The notes beneath the pieces are model-generated. The model saw only the letters and a program-made list of their open reading frames with translations, did no database searches and was not told where the DNA came from. The position numbers were made by a program, and so were the translations under genes. A stretch of 17,263 nt of DNA, taken from NCBI GenBank assembly GCA_007122185.1, contig SKUI01000256.1, forward strand, positions 1-17,263, given 5' to 3'. Numbering within the stretch: the first letter of the stretch is position 1; every line of letters starts with the position of its first letter. Shown here piece by piece: positions 7,922 to 15,186 of the stretch. Origin of the DNA: Rhodothermia bacterium (GTDB taxonomy: Bacteria > Bacteroidota > Rhodothermia > Balneolales > Natronogracilivirgulaceae).

Positions 7922-7947
7922 TATATTGTAATAATTTATTACATATA
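7922..7947. promoter_or_regulatory. Operator-like palindrome TGTAATAA-T-TTATTACA
   Basis: Positions 7927-7943 form a perfect 8+1+8 dyad. With a single bulge at 7926, the flanking TATA on each side extends pairing to 7922-7947. It starts 24 bases beyond the htrA stop and lies about 185 bases ahead of the LPP20-like gene. The symmetry and TGTAA-N7-TTACA spacing look like a repressor or activator site. A hairpin at the end of the htrA transcript is the alternative, but no T-tract follows on the leftward strand. Confidence 0.45.
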
Positions 7948-7952
7948 GCGCT

Positions 7953-7967
7953 TTATATTGAATATAA
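7953..7967. repeat. AT-rich dyad TTATATT-G-AATATAA after htrA
   Basis: A perfect 7+1+7 inverted repeat begins 3 bases after the htrA stop codon (leftward). A 6-base palindrome AGCGCT (7947-7952) separates it from the neighbouring larger dyad. It is all A/T except the centre, so it is weak as a terminator stem. Confidence 0.4.
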
Positions 7968-7970
7968 GAG

Positions 7971-9500
7971 TCAATTTGCGGGAATGATAATTGTGAGCGT
8001 GCGGGAGTCGCGGAGAACATGAACAGCAATTTCCTCGCCGTCCAATTTTTCCCAGGCCGCAGTGAATTTATCAAGAGATTCCACGGGTGTTCCTTCAATA
8101 TGGGTGACCACGTCTTCCTCCCTGATCCCTGCATCATGGGAGGCGCTTCCGGGCTCAACCCGCACAACAACCAGTTCGTTGCGGGATATTTCTTCCAATA
8201 AAGCCAGTTCGGCAAGGGTGAATCCGGCATCGAAGGATTTCTGTGGCACACCTGAATCCATTTCGTTATCGAAATCCATGGGTTGCGGCTGAGGAGGCGC
8301 AGCACTTGCCCATTCCCGTATGGCTTCATCTTCAAGTCCAAGCAGCGGGAACCGGAGGTTGAGCTCTTCTCTACTACGCCAGACGCTGAGTGTCACCTCT
8401 TCGCCGGGTCGCATCAGTGCTATGCGTTCCTGCAAACGGTTTGCGGCATCAACAGGAAAATCATTAACAGCCAGAATGACATCTCCCCTTTTCAGTCCTC
8501 CCAGGTCAGCACTGCCACGCGGCACTACACTCCGCACTTCTACACCACTCACATGACTCAATCCATGCCTGCGTGCCTGTTCATACTCTACGGAGGCTAT
8601 CTCAACTCCAAGAAATGCCCGTTGCACAGATCCAAATTCGATCATGTCCTGACCTATTTTCATGGCCATGTTGACAGGCACGGCAAAACCATAACCCTGA
8701 TACGTTCCGCTTTCCGAAGCAATGGCCGTGTTGATTCCGATCAGTTCTCCCATGGTATTTACCAGTGCTCCGCCACTGTTGCCGCGATTGATGGCGGCAT
8801 CTGTCTGGATGAAGCTTTCGATGCGCATCCGGTCGGAAATGATATCCACATCGCGACCGATAGCACTTACGATACCCGCGGTTACGGTGGACCTCAGACG
8901 GAACGGATTGCCGACCGCCATGACCCAGTCACCGATGTTCACATAATCAGAATTGCCGATGATGATCGGGCTGACGTCGCTTGTTTCTATTTTGATCACG
9001 GCAAGGTCGGTTGATGGATCGCTTCCAACAACGGTGGCCTGATATTGTCTGCGATCGTGTGTCATGACCCGGATCCGGTTATCTGCACCCTGGATAACAT
9101 GGTGGTTGGTCAGGATATAGCCGTCACTGGATACAAGCACACCGGATCCGATGCTTTGAGCTCTTCTTCTGGGAAGAAACCGGTCCCAAAACTGATTTTC
9201 AAAATTATGGTGTTCATCATCGGGTACGGCCTGCCGCATAGCGATTTCCGTTTCGATGTAAACCACGGTCGGAATCACCTTTTCCGCGATTTCCCGAAAG
9301 AGGCTGGTCGGACCGGTGAAGGCGGGTGTGATAACGGAGTCGGTCGAAGGAGTGCTTCTCAGAACCTCAGTATAGCGTACCTGGACCCGTTCGGGAGGAA
9401 TCCAGTTGCCCCGCATAATCATCATGAGTACGCCCAGCAGCATGCCGATAAGCAGGATAAGGACGCCGGTAAGCAGTTTATGATGGAATGGCATGCTCAT
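7971..9500 (-). CDS. htrA: Membrane-anchored HtrA/Deg-family serine protease with two PDZ domains
   Basis: Degrades or refolds damaged envelope proteins. The 509-residue product has one N-terminal membrane segment (about 9-29), which probably stays as an anchor. The protease domain (about 68-290) has His134 in TNHHVI, Asp165 in STDLAVIK and Ser242 in GNSGGALV, a complete triad in the HtrA context. PDZ1 spans about 295-388 (FLGVEIASV, then VVPRGSADLGGLKRGDVILAV) and PDZ2 about 425-507 (VEPGSASHDAGIREEDVVTHIEG). A Pro/Gln- and acid-rich linker (396-422) separates them. The loop at 84-112 is the region of the LA loop. The ATG overlaps the recO TGA by one base (TGATG), indicating translational coupling to recO. 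The exact class (DegP, DegQ, DegS-like) cannot be settled; the anchor plus two PDZ domains is a mixed picture. Confidence 0.95.
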   Translation of the reverse strand: MSMPFHHKLLTGVLILLIGMLLGVLMMIMRGNWIPPERVQVRYTEVLRSTPSTDSVITPAFTGPTSLFREIAEKVIPTVVYIETEIAMRQAVPDDEHHNFENQFWDRFLPRRRAQSIGSGVLVSSDGYILTNHHVIQGADNRIRVMTHDRRQYQATVVGSDPSTDLAVIKIETSDVSPIIIGNSDYVNIGDWVMAVGNPFRLRSTVTAGIVSAIGRDVDIISDRMRIESFIQTDAAINRGNSGGALVNTMGELIGINTAIASESGTYQGYGFAVPVNMAMKIGQDMIEFGSVQRAFLGVEIASVEYEQARRHGLSHVSGVEVRSVVPRGSADLGGLKRGDVILAVNDFPVDAANRLQERIALMRPGEEVTLSVWRSREELNLRFPLLGLEDEAIREWASAAPPQPQPMDFDNEMDSGVPQKSFDAGFTLAELALLEEISRNELVVVRVEPGSASHDAGIREEDVVTHIEGTPVESLDKFTAAWEKLDGEEIAVHVLRDSRTLTIIIPAN

Positions 9501-10351
9501 CAGAGAATTTGTTCAAAAATGGTGTCTGACCTTCTTCCTCTGATACCTTCCAGGTGGAACTGGAAGTAGGCATCCAGATGATGGATCAGATGTTTTATGT
9601 CTGGTACGGGAAAATCGGTGTTCAGAAGCCTCGACTTTTTTCCGTCAGCAATATAACGGAAGTATTCGCCCTGAGATTTTGTGAGTCCGAAAGACATGCC
9701 GTGATCAGGCTTGTCTGAGACACAGCCGCTTTCCACGTTCAGATAACAAGGGAATTCGGGTTGCGGTTCATTTACGGTATGTGTTTCCGTGGAGTCGGGC
9801 AGTTCACTGGAATCAGGTTGTTTATTGGAGTCGGGCAGATCACTTAAGCCGGGGTGGACAGTGGAATGTCTCTGAATCGTGGATTGCGACATTTGCAGGG
9901 ATATTCCAATACCGCTGATCTGTGCCATTCGATACTGGAGATAAGGAAACAGAAACCGGGGACTGGGTTTGCTATCATGAAGCCAGGCAAGAAAATCGGC
10001 CAGGAACAGGTACATGTCCGGCATGGGCTCATATTCGTGGCAGAGTTGTTCGGACAGTTCCAGTGCGGCCAGACCGATGGCCATCTTTTCCATATCCTGT
10101 TGGATGCGCCAGGTGGGTTGTTTCTGGGTAACATCGCGCAGGTTCTGGACCTCACGGGTTGACTTGTGGTAATAGGATACCTCCAGAATGGCTCCGGGCT
10201 GAAGCAGACCGCCAAACCTGTTCTTGTTCCTTCTCGCTCCACGGGCCATAACGGGAATTTTTCCATGTTTTTCGGTAAGCAGAGTTACAATAAGACTGCT
10301 TTCACTGTAGGAAATTGTTTTGAAGACAATGGCCGGGGTGTCGGTGATCAT
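9500..10351 (-). CDS. recO: DNA repair protein RecO
   Basis: RecO works with RecR (and RecF) to load RecA on SSB-coated DNA and to anneal strands. The 283-residue product has the N-terminal OB fold: AIVFKTISYSESSLIVTLLTEKHGKI, the basic MARGARRNKNRFGGLLQPG and LEVSYYHK. A helical domain follows (LAALELSEQLCHEYEP, FLADFLAWL, FLFPYLQYRMAQISGI). The zinc finger found in many RecO proteins is not formed; only PCYLNVESGCVSD remains, as I would expect for Bacteroidota-type RecO. Residues about 155-198 are an unusual Ser/Pro/Asp-rich insertion that includes three 6-residue repeats (LPDSNK, QPDSSE, LPDSTE). The start is the ATG at 10349-10351. htrA overlaps its stop by one base downstream. Upstream, 89 bases separate it from the RND gene and hold 14-base tandem repeats. 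Confidence 0.93.
   Translation of the reverse strand: MITDTPAIVFKTISYSESSLIVTLLTEKHGKIPVMARGARRNKNRFGGLLQPGAILEVSYYHKSTREVQNLRDVTQKQPTWRIQQDMEKMAIGLAALELSEQLCHEYEPMPDMYLFLADFLAWLHDSKPSPRFLFPYLQYRMAQISGIGISLQMSQSTIQRHSTVHPGLSDLPDSNKQPDSSELPDSTETHTVNEPQPEFPCYLNVESGCVSDKPDHGMSFGLTKSQGEYFRYIADGKKSRLLNTDFPVPDIKHLIHHLDAYFQFHLEGIRGRRSDTIFEQIL
9791..9844. repeat. Three 18-base tandem repeats inside recO
   Basis: Units 9791-9808 and 9827-9844 (GGAGTCGGGCAGTTCACT and the same with A at position 13) agree at 17 of 18 bases. The middle unit 9809-9826 (GGAATCAGGTTGTTTATT) is diverged, mainly by transitions. A fourth, weaker unit may follow at 9845-9862. The period is in frame and encodes 6-residue repeats of the form [L/Q]PDSx[K/E] on the leftward strand. 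Confidence 0.7.
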
Positions 10352-10360
10352 GACGGTTTT

Positions 10361-10430
10361 TCAGGCTGATGTTGTCGGGCTGTCGATTTCTATCTGTTGT
10401 TATCGGGCTGTTGTCATCAGGCTGTCGGCA
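10361..10430. repeat. Five degenerate 14-base tandem repeats upstream of recO
   Basis: In 14-base register the units start at 10361, 10375, 10389, 10403 and 10417. Four carry TC[A/G]GGCTG at the same phase, and the third is diverged (TCTATCTG). They fill most of the 89 bases between the RND gene stop and the recO ATG, so they form the recO 5' leader or promoter region. Confidence 0.6.
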
Positions 10431-10440
10431 TGAACCTGTA

Positions 10441-12954
10441 TCAGAACCTGATCCATCCCTTATTTTCAAGAAGTTGTACCAGCGCCGGAAGATAGGTCAG
10501 AGCGGAAAACAGGGTCAGTCCGATTCCCACAACAGCCAGAACTCCGATCGAGGTAAGTCCCGGGTGATTGGTCAGCAGAAGCCCCGCAAATCCGAGCATG
10601 GTCGTAAAGGATCCGATGGTAATGTGCTGGCCGGTACTTTTCAGCACGGCGGACATACTTTTTCTTCCCTCTTCCCTGTAGCGACTTGCCAGGTGAACTC
10701 CGTTGTCATTGCCGATGCCCAATATTGCAGGCAGCACTACAAGATTGTACATGTTGAACGAAAGTCCGAGGATGATCATGGCACCGAATGTCCAGCTCAG
10801 ACCGATAAGCAGGGGAAGCATGGCTATTATGGTCCAGCGGAAGGAACGGAATCCGACATATACCAGTACGAAAATCATGATGAAGGTCGCAGCAACCATG
10901 TACGGGCTTTCATCCCTCATCAGTTCCAGCATTTCGGCAGCCACTATAGAAGTACTGGCAGCGTGGTAAGTGCGTCCGTCACTGATTTCGATGACTCCAA
11001 TCTCGTTTTTAAAGGCGATAGAGTTTCTTCCGTCAGAGAGACCGACTGCGGGATATACCATGACAAAGCGGCCAATTTCTCCGTCCCTGGTGACAAACCT
11101 GTTTTTAAGAAAGTCCGGCACATCATCCACGCGGAGAGGTTCTCTTACCTGGGATGCCCGCTGCAATATGTCGATATATTCGCCTTCCACATCCTGCATG
11201 AAAGGATCGTTGAGTAATTTCCTGATTTCGGCAATTTTGGCAAGCTTGAGCTCTTCTTGGGCCTGGTTGACAGGAAAGCGTTCCTGAAGGGCTTCAACAG
11301 CAAGAATGGTGGTCTTCGGGTTGTGTTTTTTCTTCTCACGGATGGTTTGAAGGATTAGCCGGACTTCTTCATCCGTGTCAGCCAGAATGTAAGCCGGGTT
11401 GCGTCGACCTGTAGTCTGGTCAATGTCACCCCTCAGTTCACGATACTCTTCATATTTTGGAAACTCTGGTTCCAATTTGCTGAAATTATATTCGAAATAG
11501 AGTTTGTCCGTGTTGAAAAGTACGAGTGCGACGATGAAAGTGCCGGCAATGAATATGGTGCGCGCAAACGGGAACGGTGCCGCTTCACCTGATTTCGTAT
11601 GTGTCGGGTAGAGATTCTTGTTGATGAGGATCAGACGGTAGCGCTCAAAGATGACAATGATGGCAGGCAGAACGAAAAGCATGGAGAGGTACGCAAGTAC
11701 GATACCGGTCCCGGAAATGAATCCAAATTCGGAAAAACCGCGAAAATCGGCAATCATAAGTACATAAAGCGCGACCGCTGTAGTGGTAGCGCTGGTCATG
11801 ATAGCGGCACCGGTGCTGTCGTAGGTGTGAAACAGGGCATTGCGGACGTTATCCCCTGCGGACCTTTTTTCCAGATACCGTGCATAAAAGTGAATGCCGT
11901 AATCGATACCCAATCCAAAAAGAATCACAAACAGGACTGAGGTCATCGTATTCAGTGTGCCAAGTGCTAAATAGGCGATGGCAAACGTGATACTCAGGCT
12001 TATCAGAAGCGGTATGCCAATTACCATGATGGGAACGGGAAATCGTATCAGATGGTCGAACAGCGAATGTCTGCGGTGCCTGTAGTGGCCGCGGCGGTAG
12101 TTGATGATCAGTTTGATCATGAAGTAGATTCCTACCAGCAGGATCACCGCGGTGATGCCGGATCCGAAACTGGTGACTACATCCCTAATGATGGAGTCAA
12201 GTTCCATAAGGTGCCTTTCGAGTCGACCTCCGGCAACGGCCATCATTTCCGGATGGTAGGAAGCCGGATCCATTTCGGCGATCAATTCCCCGAATACTTC
12301 GAACAGGTCCCTGATGTAGGTCAGATCGCTTTGGGCCCCGGTCGGGAAAAAGTTGATTACGAGACTGGAACTGTCCTGGTTGACGGGATATTCTGACGGG
12401 ATGAGTTCATGATACATCTGTTCAAATTCGCGGAGCCGTTCATCGTCATCTTCTTCCTCGTCGTCAAAATCATCCTCGAAATCAATGAAAAAAGGGTTGG
12501 CCTCAAGGCGAGCCTGCTCAAGCCGTTCCTCAAGGAAATCGATAACCTGATCAATTTCATCCTCGGTGGAGAGATACAACGCATAATCCTTGAGAACTTC
12601 AACATCGCGCCGGTACTCATAGCGGTTCACGAAATAGTCATCAAGCCGCGGGTCGAACAACTCCATGGCACGTGGTATAATTGCCTCTGCAAACGCCTTG
12701 TTTGCTTCGAAATCAGGAGAATTGACCGTTACTTCAAGCGGGGTCTCCCCTCCTACGGAATCACGCAGGCGTTCAAGCGCCTGAACGCTGTCGTAGTGAT
12801 CCGGCAGCAAGCTGGCAAGATCGGTATCGATTTTTAGCTTTGTGGCATAAAAACCGGCTCCGACTGCAATCAGGATGGATATGGAGAGCACTGCAAAGGG
12901 GTAGCGGTAATTGATCATTACCAGTGGTCTGAGCAGGGCAAGCAATGTTCTCAT
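10441..12954 (-). CDS. RND/MMPL-superfamily exporter (predicted lipid or hydrophobe transporter)
   Basis: The 837-residue product has the RND plan of two halves, each with one TM, a large periplasmic loop and five TMs: TM1 18-38, loop 39-258, TM2-6 about 261-436, TM7 464-480, loop 481-682, TM8-12 about 684-826. GLGIDYGIHFYARY (348-360, Asp351) and GIGNDNGVHLASRYREEG (746-763, Asp750) are the paired TM4/TM10 signatures of the MMPL/HpnN-like branch; the aspartates are expected proton-relay residues. Such proteins move lipids such as hopanoids or other hydrophobic molecules. The first periplasmic loop contains an extreme acidic run at 157-171, with 12 of 15 residues Asp or Glu. No adaptor or outer-membrane partner lies beside it. 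It is first in a leftward series with recO and htrA and is divergent from the lipocalin/glycosyltransferase operon. The substrate is unknown. Confidence 0.9.
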   Translation of the reverse strand: MRTLLALLRPLVMINYRYPFAVLSISILIAVGAGFYATKLKIDTDLASLLPDHYDSVQALERLRDSVGGETPLEVTVNSPDFEANKAFAEAIIPRAMELFDPRLDDYFVNRYEYRRDVEVLKDYALYLSTEDEIDQVIDFLEERLEQARLEANPFFIDFEDDFDDEEEDDDERLREFEQMYHELIPSEYPVNQDSSSLVINFFPTGAQSDLTYIRDLFEVFGELIAEMDPASYHPEMMAVAGGRLERHLMELDSIIRDVVTSFGSGITAVILLVGIYFMIKLIINYRRGHYRHRRHSLFDHLIRFPVPIMVIGIPLLISLSITFAIAYLALGTLNTMTSVLFVILFGLGIDYGIHFYARYLEKRSAGDNVRNALFHTYDSTGAAIMTSATTTAVALYVLMIADFRGFSEFGFISGTGIVLAYLSMLFVLPAIIVIFERYRLILINKNLYPTHTKSGEAAPFPFARTIFIAGTFIVALVLFNTDKLYFEYNFSKLEPEFPKYEEYRELRGDIDQTTGRRNPAYILADTDEEVRLILQTIREKKKHNPKTTILAVEALQERFPVNQAQEELKLAKIAEIRKLLNDPFMQDVEGEYIDILQRASQVREPLRVDDVPDFLKNRFVTRDGEIGRFVMVYPAVGLSDGRNSIAFKNEIGVIEISDGRTYHAASTSIVAAEMLELMRDESPYMVAATFIMIFVLVYVGFRSFRWTIIAMLPLLIGLSWTFGAMIILGLSFNMYNLVVLPAILGIGNDNGVHLASRYREEGRKSMSAVLKSTGQHITIGSFTTMLGFAGLLLTNHPGLTSIGVLAVVGIGLTLFSALTYLPALVQLLENKGWIRF

Positions 12955-13215
12955 GAAAGGAAAATGCGTTTATACAAAAATCGATATTGAAGTTACAAAA
13001 AAATGTTGAATTTTAAGCCGGCAGCAAGTCGTGTTCCTGATTACCCAGTCTAGCAAGGCACAATGGAGAACAAAACAGCCTGGTACCGTAATACAACTCC
13101 GGAACGAACGTTTCCTTAGTGACCGTGTCTGATCCGTACTTGAAGTGGACCTTGCGATTGTCTGAATGTAAACGTGAGGCCGGATCGGCCGGTTTAACTG
13201 TAATATCCCGATATT
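12955..13215. promoter_or_regulatory. 261-base divergent control region (RND exporter / lipocalin operon)
   Basis: No gene is supported. Both neighbouring transcription units must start here. Leftward, GATTTTTG (revcomp of about 12979-12986) is a 7-of-8 match to the -7 consensus, with a TTG about 13 bases further up, a shorter spacer than usual. Rightward I see no exact -7 box. The stretch 13170-13216, just before the rightward start codon, holds two dyads described separately. Confidence 0.4.
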
Positions 13216-13216
13216 A
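13170..13216 (+). promoter_or_regulatory. Two stem-loops abutting the lipocalin-operon start codon
   Basis: First, GGCCG-GAT-CGGCC at 13178-13190 is a 5-bp GC stem with a 3-base loop, extendable by AAAC/GTTT (13170-13173 and 13192-13195) across an internal loop. Second, TAATATC-CC-GATATTA at 13201-13216 is a perfect 7+2+7 dyad whose last base is the A of the start codon. In RNA the second stem would sit directly on the ribosome entry site; as DNA it could bind a regulator. Neither role is proven. Confidence 0.4.
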
Positions 13217-14340
13217 TGTCACCACAATACCGATTGAAAAGTATTACGTACAAATCCGTCTTGTATTTTAGCATAAGTGCATTTCTTGCGCTTTTGCTGT
13301 CCATGCCGGGTCTCAGTGATGACGGCGACCAGTCCGCGCAGGAACGATCCTTGACGGCCGGCATGCCAGAGGGTGATTTGAGGGAAACCGGGTGGACTGA
13401 CATGCTTCCCCATACCATGAGCGGCGACTACTATAACGAGTTCTGGAGCTACCACATCTTTCTCGAAAACGATCTTCATTTGCACCTGACCTTTTCGCTT
13501 GCCAACTTTGGCAGCTTCAAAAGCCCGGTAAGCGGCGGCAAGCTGTTCGTGTCCAATTTCAAGGGCAATAACTACAATGTGGCCCGTGAGTTTGCAATTG
13601 AGCATCTTACCATAGATGAAGATCGGTACAAGATCCGTCTCCACGAGGGTCGTGAGATCTATCTTTCCGGGAAACTTCCATACGAACACCATATCTATTA
13701 CCGGACTTCGAAAGATGGCGTCAGCTACTTTGTGGATCTGGATTTTCACGATATCCATCAGGGATATACCTGGGGGGATGGTGTGTTTCGCCTTGAAAGT
13801 GAGGACATGGGCATTTTCGTACACATCCCGCGTGCCGAGGTGACCGGCATCGTAGCCATCGACAATGACACCCTTGAGGTCAGCGGCACAGCCTACATGG
13901 ACCACACATTCCAGACCAACCTGTCATCCAAGGTGGTCAACAAGGGTTTCCGGCACATTACTCATACGGACAGCGGTTTCCACATCGGTTACTATCTGGT
14001 TCCCAAAAAAAGGTCCCGTGCCGATGTGATCGGCCTTTCACTTATCCGCGAAAATTCGCCCACCATACTTGAGAAGCCAAAGCAGATTACCGTACTGGAT
14101 TCCGACCGGATAGGCGGCCGGTCCGTTCCGCGATATGTGGAAGTGGTATTTGACTCGGGAAACCGAAGCGTATTCAACAGGCAGCAGGATTTTCAACATG
14201 TCTCCTTCCTTGAGGAAATTGGCGGCATCCGCCGAAGGCTGGTACGCAGTTTTCTGGGCGGCGAGGTCATTGAGTACGTCGGAACCGGAGAATTGGATGG
14301 AAATACCCCGATAAATTATAATTTTTTCCTTGTTCATTGA
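13216..14340 (+). CDS. Exported AttH/CrtC/Svf1-like lipocalin-fold protein
   Basis: The 374-residue product has an N-terminal hydrophobic segment (about 13-32, ending MPGLSDD) that is a signal peptide or anchor. The body is beta-rich with alternating patterns. DYYNEFWSYHIFLENDLHLH (71-90) and SGTAYMDHTFQTN (223-235) recall the double-lipocalin AttH/CrtC/Svf1 group, where a G-x-x-Y-x-D-H motif marks the end of the first barrel. Known relatives include carotenoid 1,2-hydratase (CrtC) and the yeast lipid-handling protein Svf1; CrtC itself is not normally exported, so hydratase activity should not be assumed. A lipid-binding or lipid-modifying protein outside the cytoplasm fits the family and the neighbours. 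It is first in an operon, with two glycosyltransferases and a membrane protein downstream; the gap to the first is 30 bases. The start ATG lies at the edge of a perfect dyad. Confidence 0.72.
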   Translation: MSPQYRLKSITYKSVLYFSISAFLALLLSMPGLSDDGDQSAQERSLTAGMPEGDLRETGWTDMLPHTMSGDYYNEFWSYHIFLENDLHLHLTFSLANFGSFKSPVSGGKLFVSNFKGNNYNVAREFAIEHLTIDEDRYKIRLHEGREIYLSGKLPYEHHIYYRTSKDGVSYFVDLDFHDIHQGYTWGDGVFRLESEDMGIFVHIPRAEVTGIVAIDNDTLEVSGTAYMDHTFQTNLSSKVVNKGFRHITHTDSGFHIGYYLVPKKRSRADVIGLSLIRENSPTILEKPKQITVLDSDRIGGRSVPRYVEVVFDSGNRSVFNRQQDFQHVSFLEEIGGIRRRLVRSFLGGEVIEYVGTGELDGNTPINYNFFLVH

Positions 14341-14370
14341 GTCGTACATTGGCCTTACAAAGTATTTGAT

Positions 14371-15186
14371 ATGAGAATGAAGAGAAATGCCGAAAACGGG
14401 ATTCCGAGGGTAAGTTGTCTGATGGTCACCGCCAACCGCAAACGGCTTGCGGAGCGGGCTGTAGCGTGTTTCCAGAATCAAACCTATCCCAACAGAGAGC
14501 TTGTGGTCATTGATGACGGACAAGAGGACTACTCCCCCCTTTTCCGGGATATTGATCCTGCAGACGTGACCTACGTCCGGATACCCCGCACCTCCAGCCT
14601 GGTACTGGGAACCTTGCGAAATATCGCGTTGCAACATGCCGATGGAGATTACATCGTACAATGGGATGATGACGACTGGTATCATCCGGAACGGATTGCC
14701 GCACAGGCATCCTTTCTGGATCAGGGCTACGACGCCTGTTGCCTGTCCGCATCCCTGATGCATCTGGACAATCCCGATTTTTTTTCTCTTCCGTATATTG
14801 GATATCTTCCTAATGGCATACCCGGAAGCATAATGCACAGGCGAAGCAAGAACATTCGTTACCCTGAGTATCGGAAGGCTGAGGATACGGTCTACCTGGG
14901 GGAATGGATGAAACGCCGGTACGTCAAGCTTCCGAAAGAACATGCCAGACTTTTTATCCGCTGTTTTCACGGGACCAACACCTGGGAGGAAGAGCACTTT
15001 ACGCGTCGCATCCGTAACAGTCCCACCAGCTGGATGAACTACATGTATCACAAATTCGTGCGCGGTGACCTTTCGGGGCATCCCCGTTTCCGGCTTCCGC
15101 CACAAATTCAAGTGGCATTTGAGCAGTACATAGAAGAATCACGAACATTGAATCTCTTCACTTCGATCACAGTCGAGGAATCATGA
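14371..15186 (+). CDS. Family 2 glycosyltransferase (GT-A fold)
   Basis: The 271-residue cytosolic enzyme begins with a GT2 core: VSCLMVTANRKRLAERAV (14-31), ELVVIDDG (43-50, nucleotide-sugar aspartates Asp48/Asp49), the segment RNIALQHADGDYIVQWDDDD (83-102) with the metal-binding DxD within a run of four Asp at 99-102, and EDTVYL (171-176), where the general-base acid is expected. The C-terminal part (AHARLFIRCFHGTNTW-like region, about 190-205) is distinctive; it carries His, Asn and Trp residues and has no TM segment, so membrane contact would be peripheral. The donor sugar and acceptor are unknown. A second in-frame ATG lies two codons in. It overlaps the next gene by four bases (ATGA), so it is co-translated with the GT4 gene. 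Confidence 0.88.
   Translation: MRMKRNAENGIPRVSCLMVTANRKRLAERAVACFQNQTYPNRELVVIDDGQEDYSPLFRDIDPADVTYVRIPRTSSLVLGTLRNIALQHADGDYIVQWDDDDWYHPERIAAQASFLDQGYDACCLSASLMHLDNPDFFSLPYIGYLPNGIPGSIMHRRSKNIRYPEYRKAEDTVYLGEWMKRRYVKLPKEHARLFIRCFHGTNTWEEEHFTRRIRNSPTSWMNYMYHKFVRGDLSGHPRFRLPPQIQVAFEQYIEESRTLNLFTSITVEES

Larger units (their letters stand above)
7738..7970. other. 233-base spacer upstream of the LPP20-like gene
   Basis: No gene is supported. The left part (7738-7900) is of mixed composition and shows no exact TAnnTTTG box in the leftward direction. The right part (7905-7970) is AT-rich and made almost entirely of short dyads, listed separately. It must hold the promoter of the lipoprotein gene and the 3' end of the recO-htrA transcript. 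Confidence 0.5.

Noticed and set aside
8283..9014. Rightward 243-codon open frame opposite htrA
   Set aside because: It lies wholly within htrA, whose catalytic and PDZ motifs are unmistakable.
10369..11217. Rightward 282-codon open frame opposite the RND exporter and the recO spacer
   Set aside because: The opposite strand encodes clear RND transmembrane segments and the TM10 motif; this product is low-complexity and His/Ser/Gly-rich, typical of a shadow.
14038..15111. Leftward 357-codon open frame opposite the lipocalin and GT2 genes
   Set aside because: It spans two well-supported rightward genes and their junction; its translation has no recognisable motif and reads as an antisense shadow.
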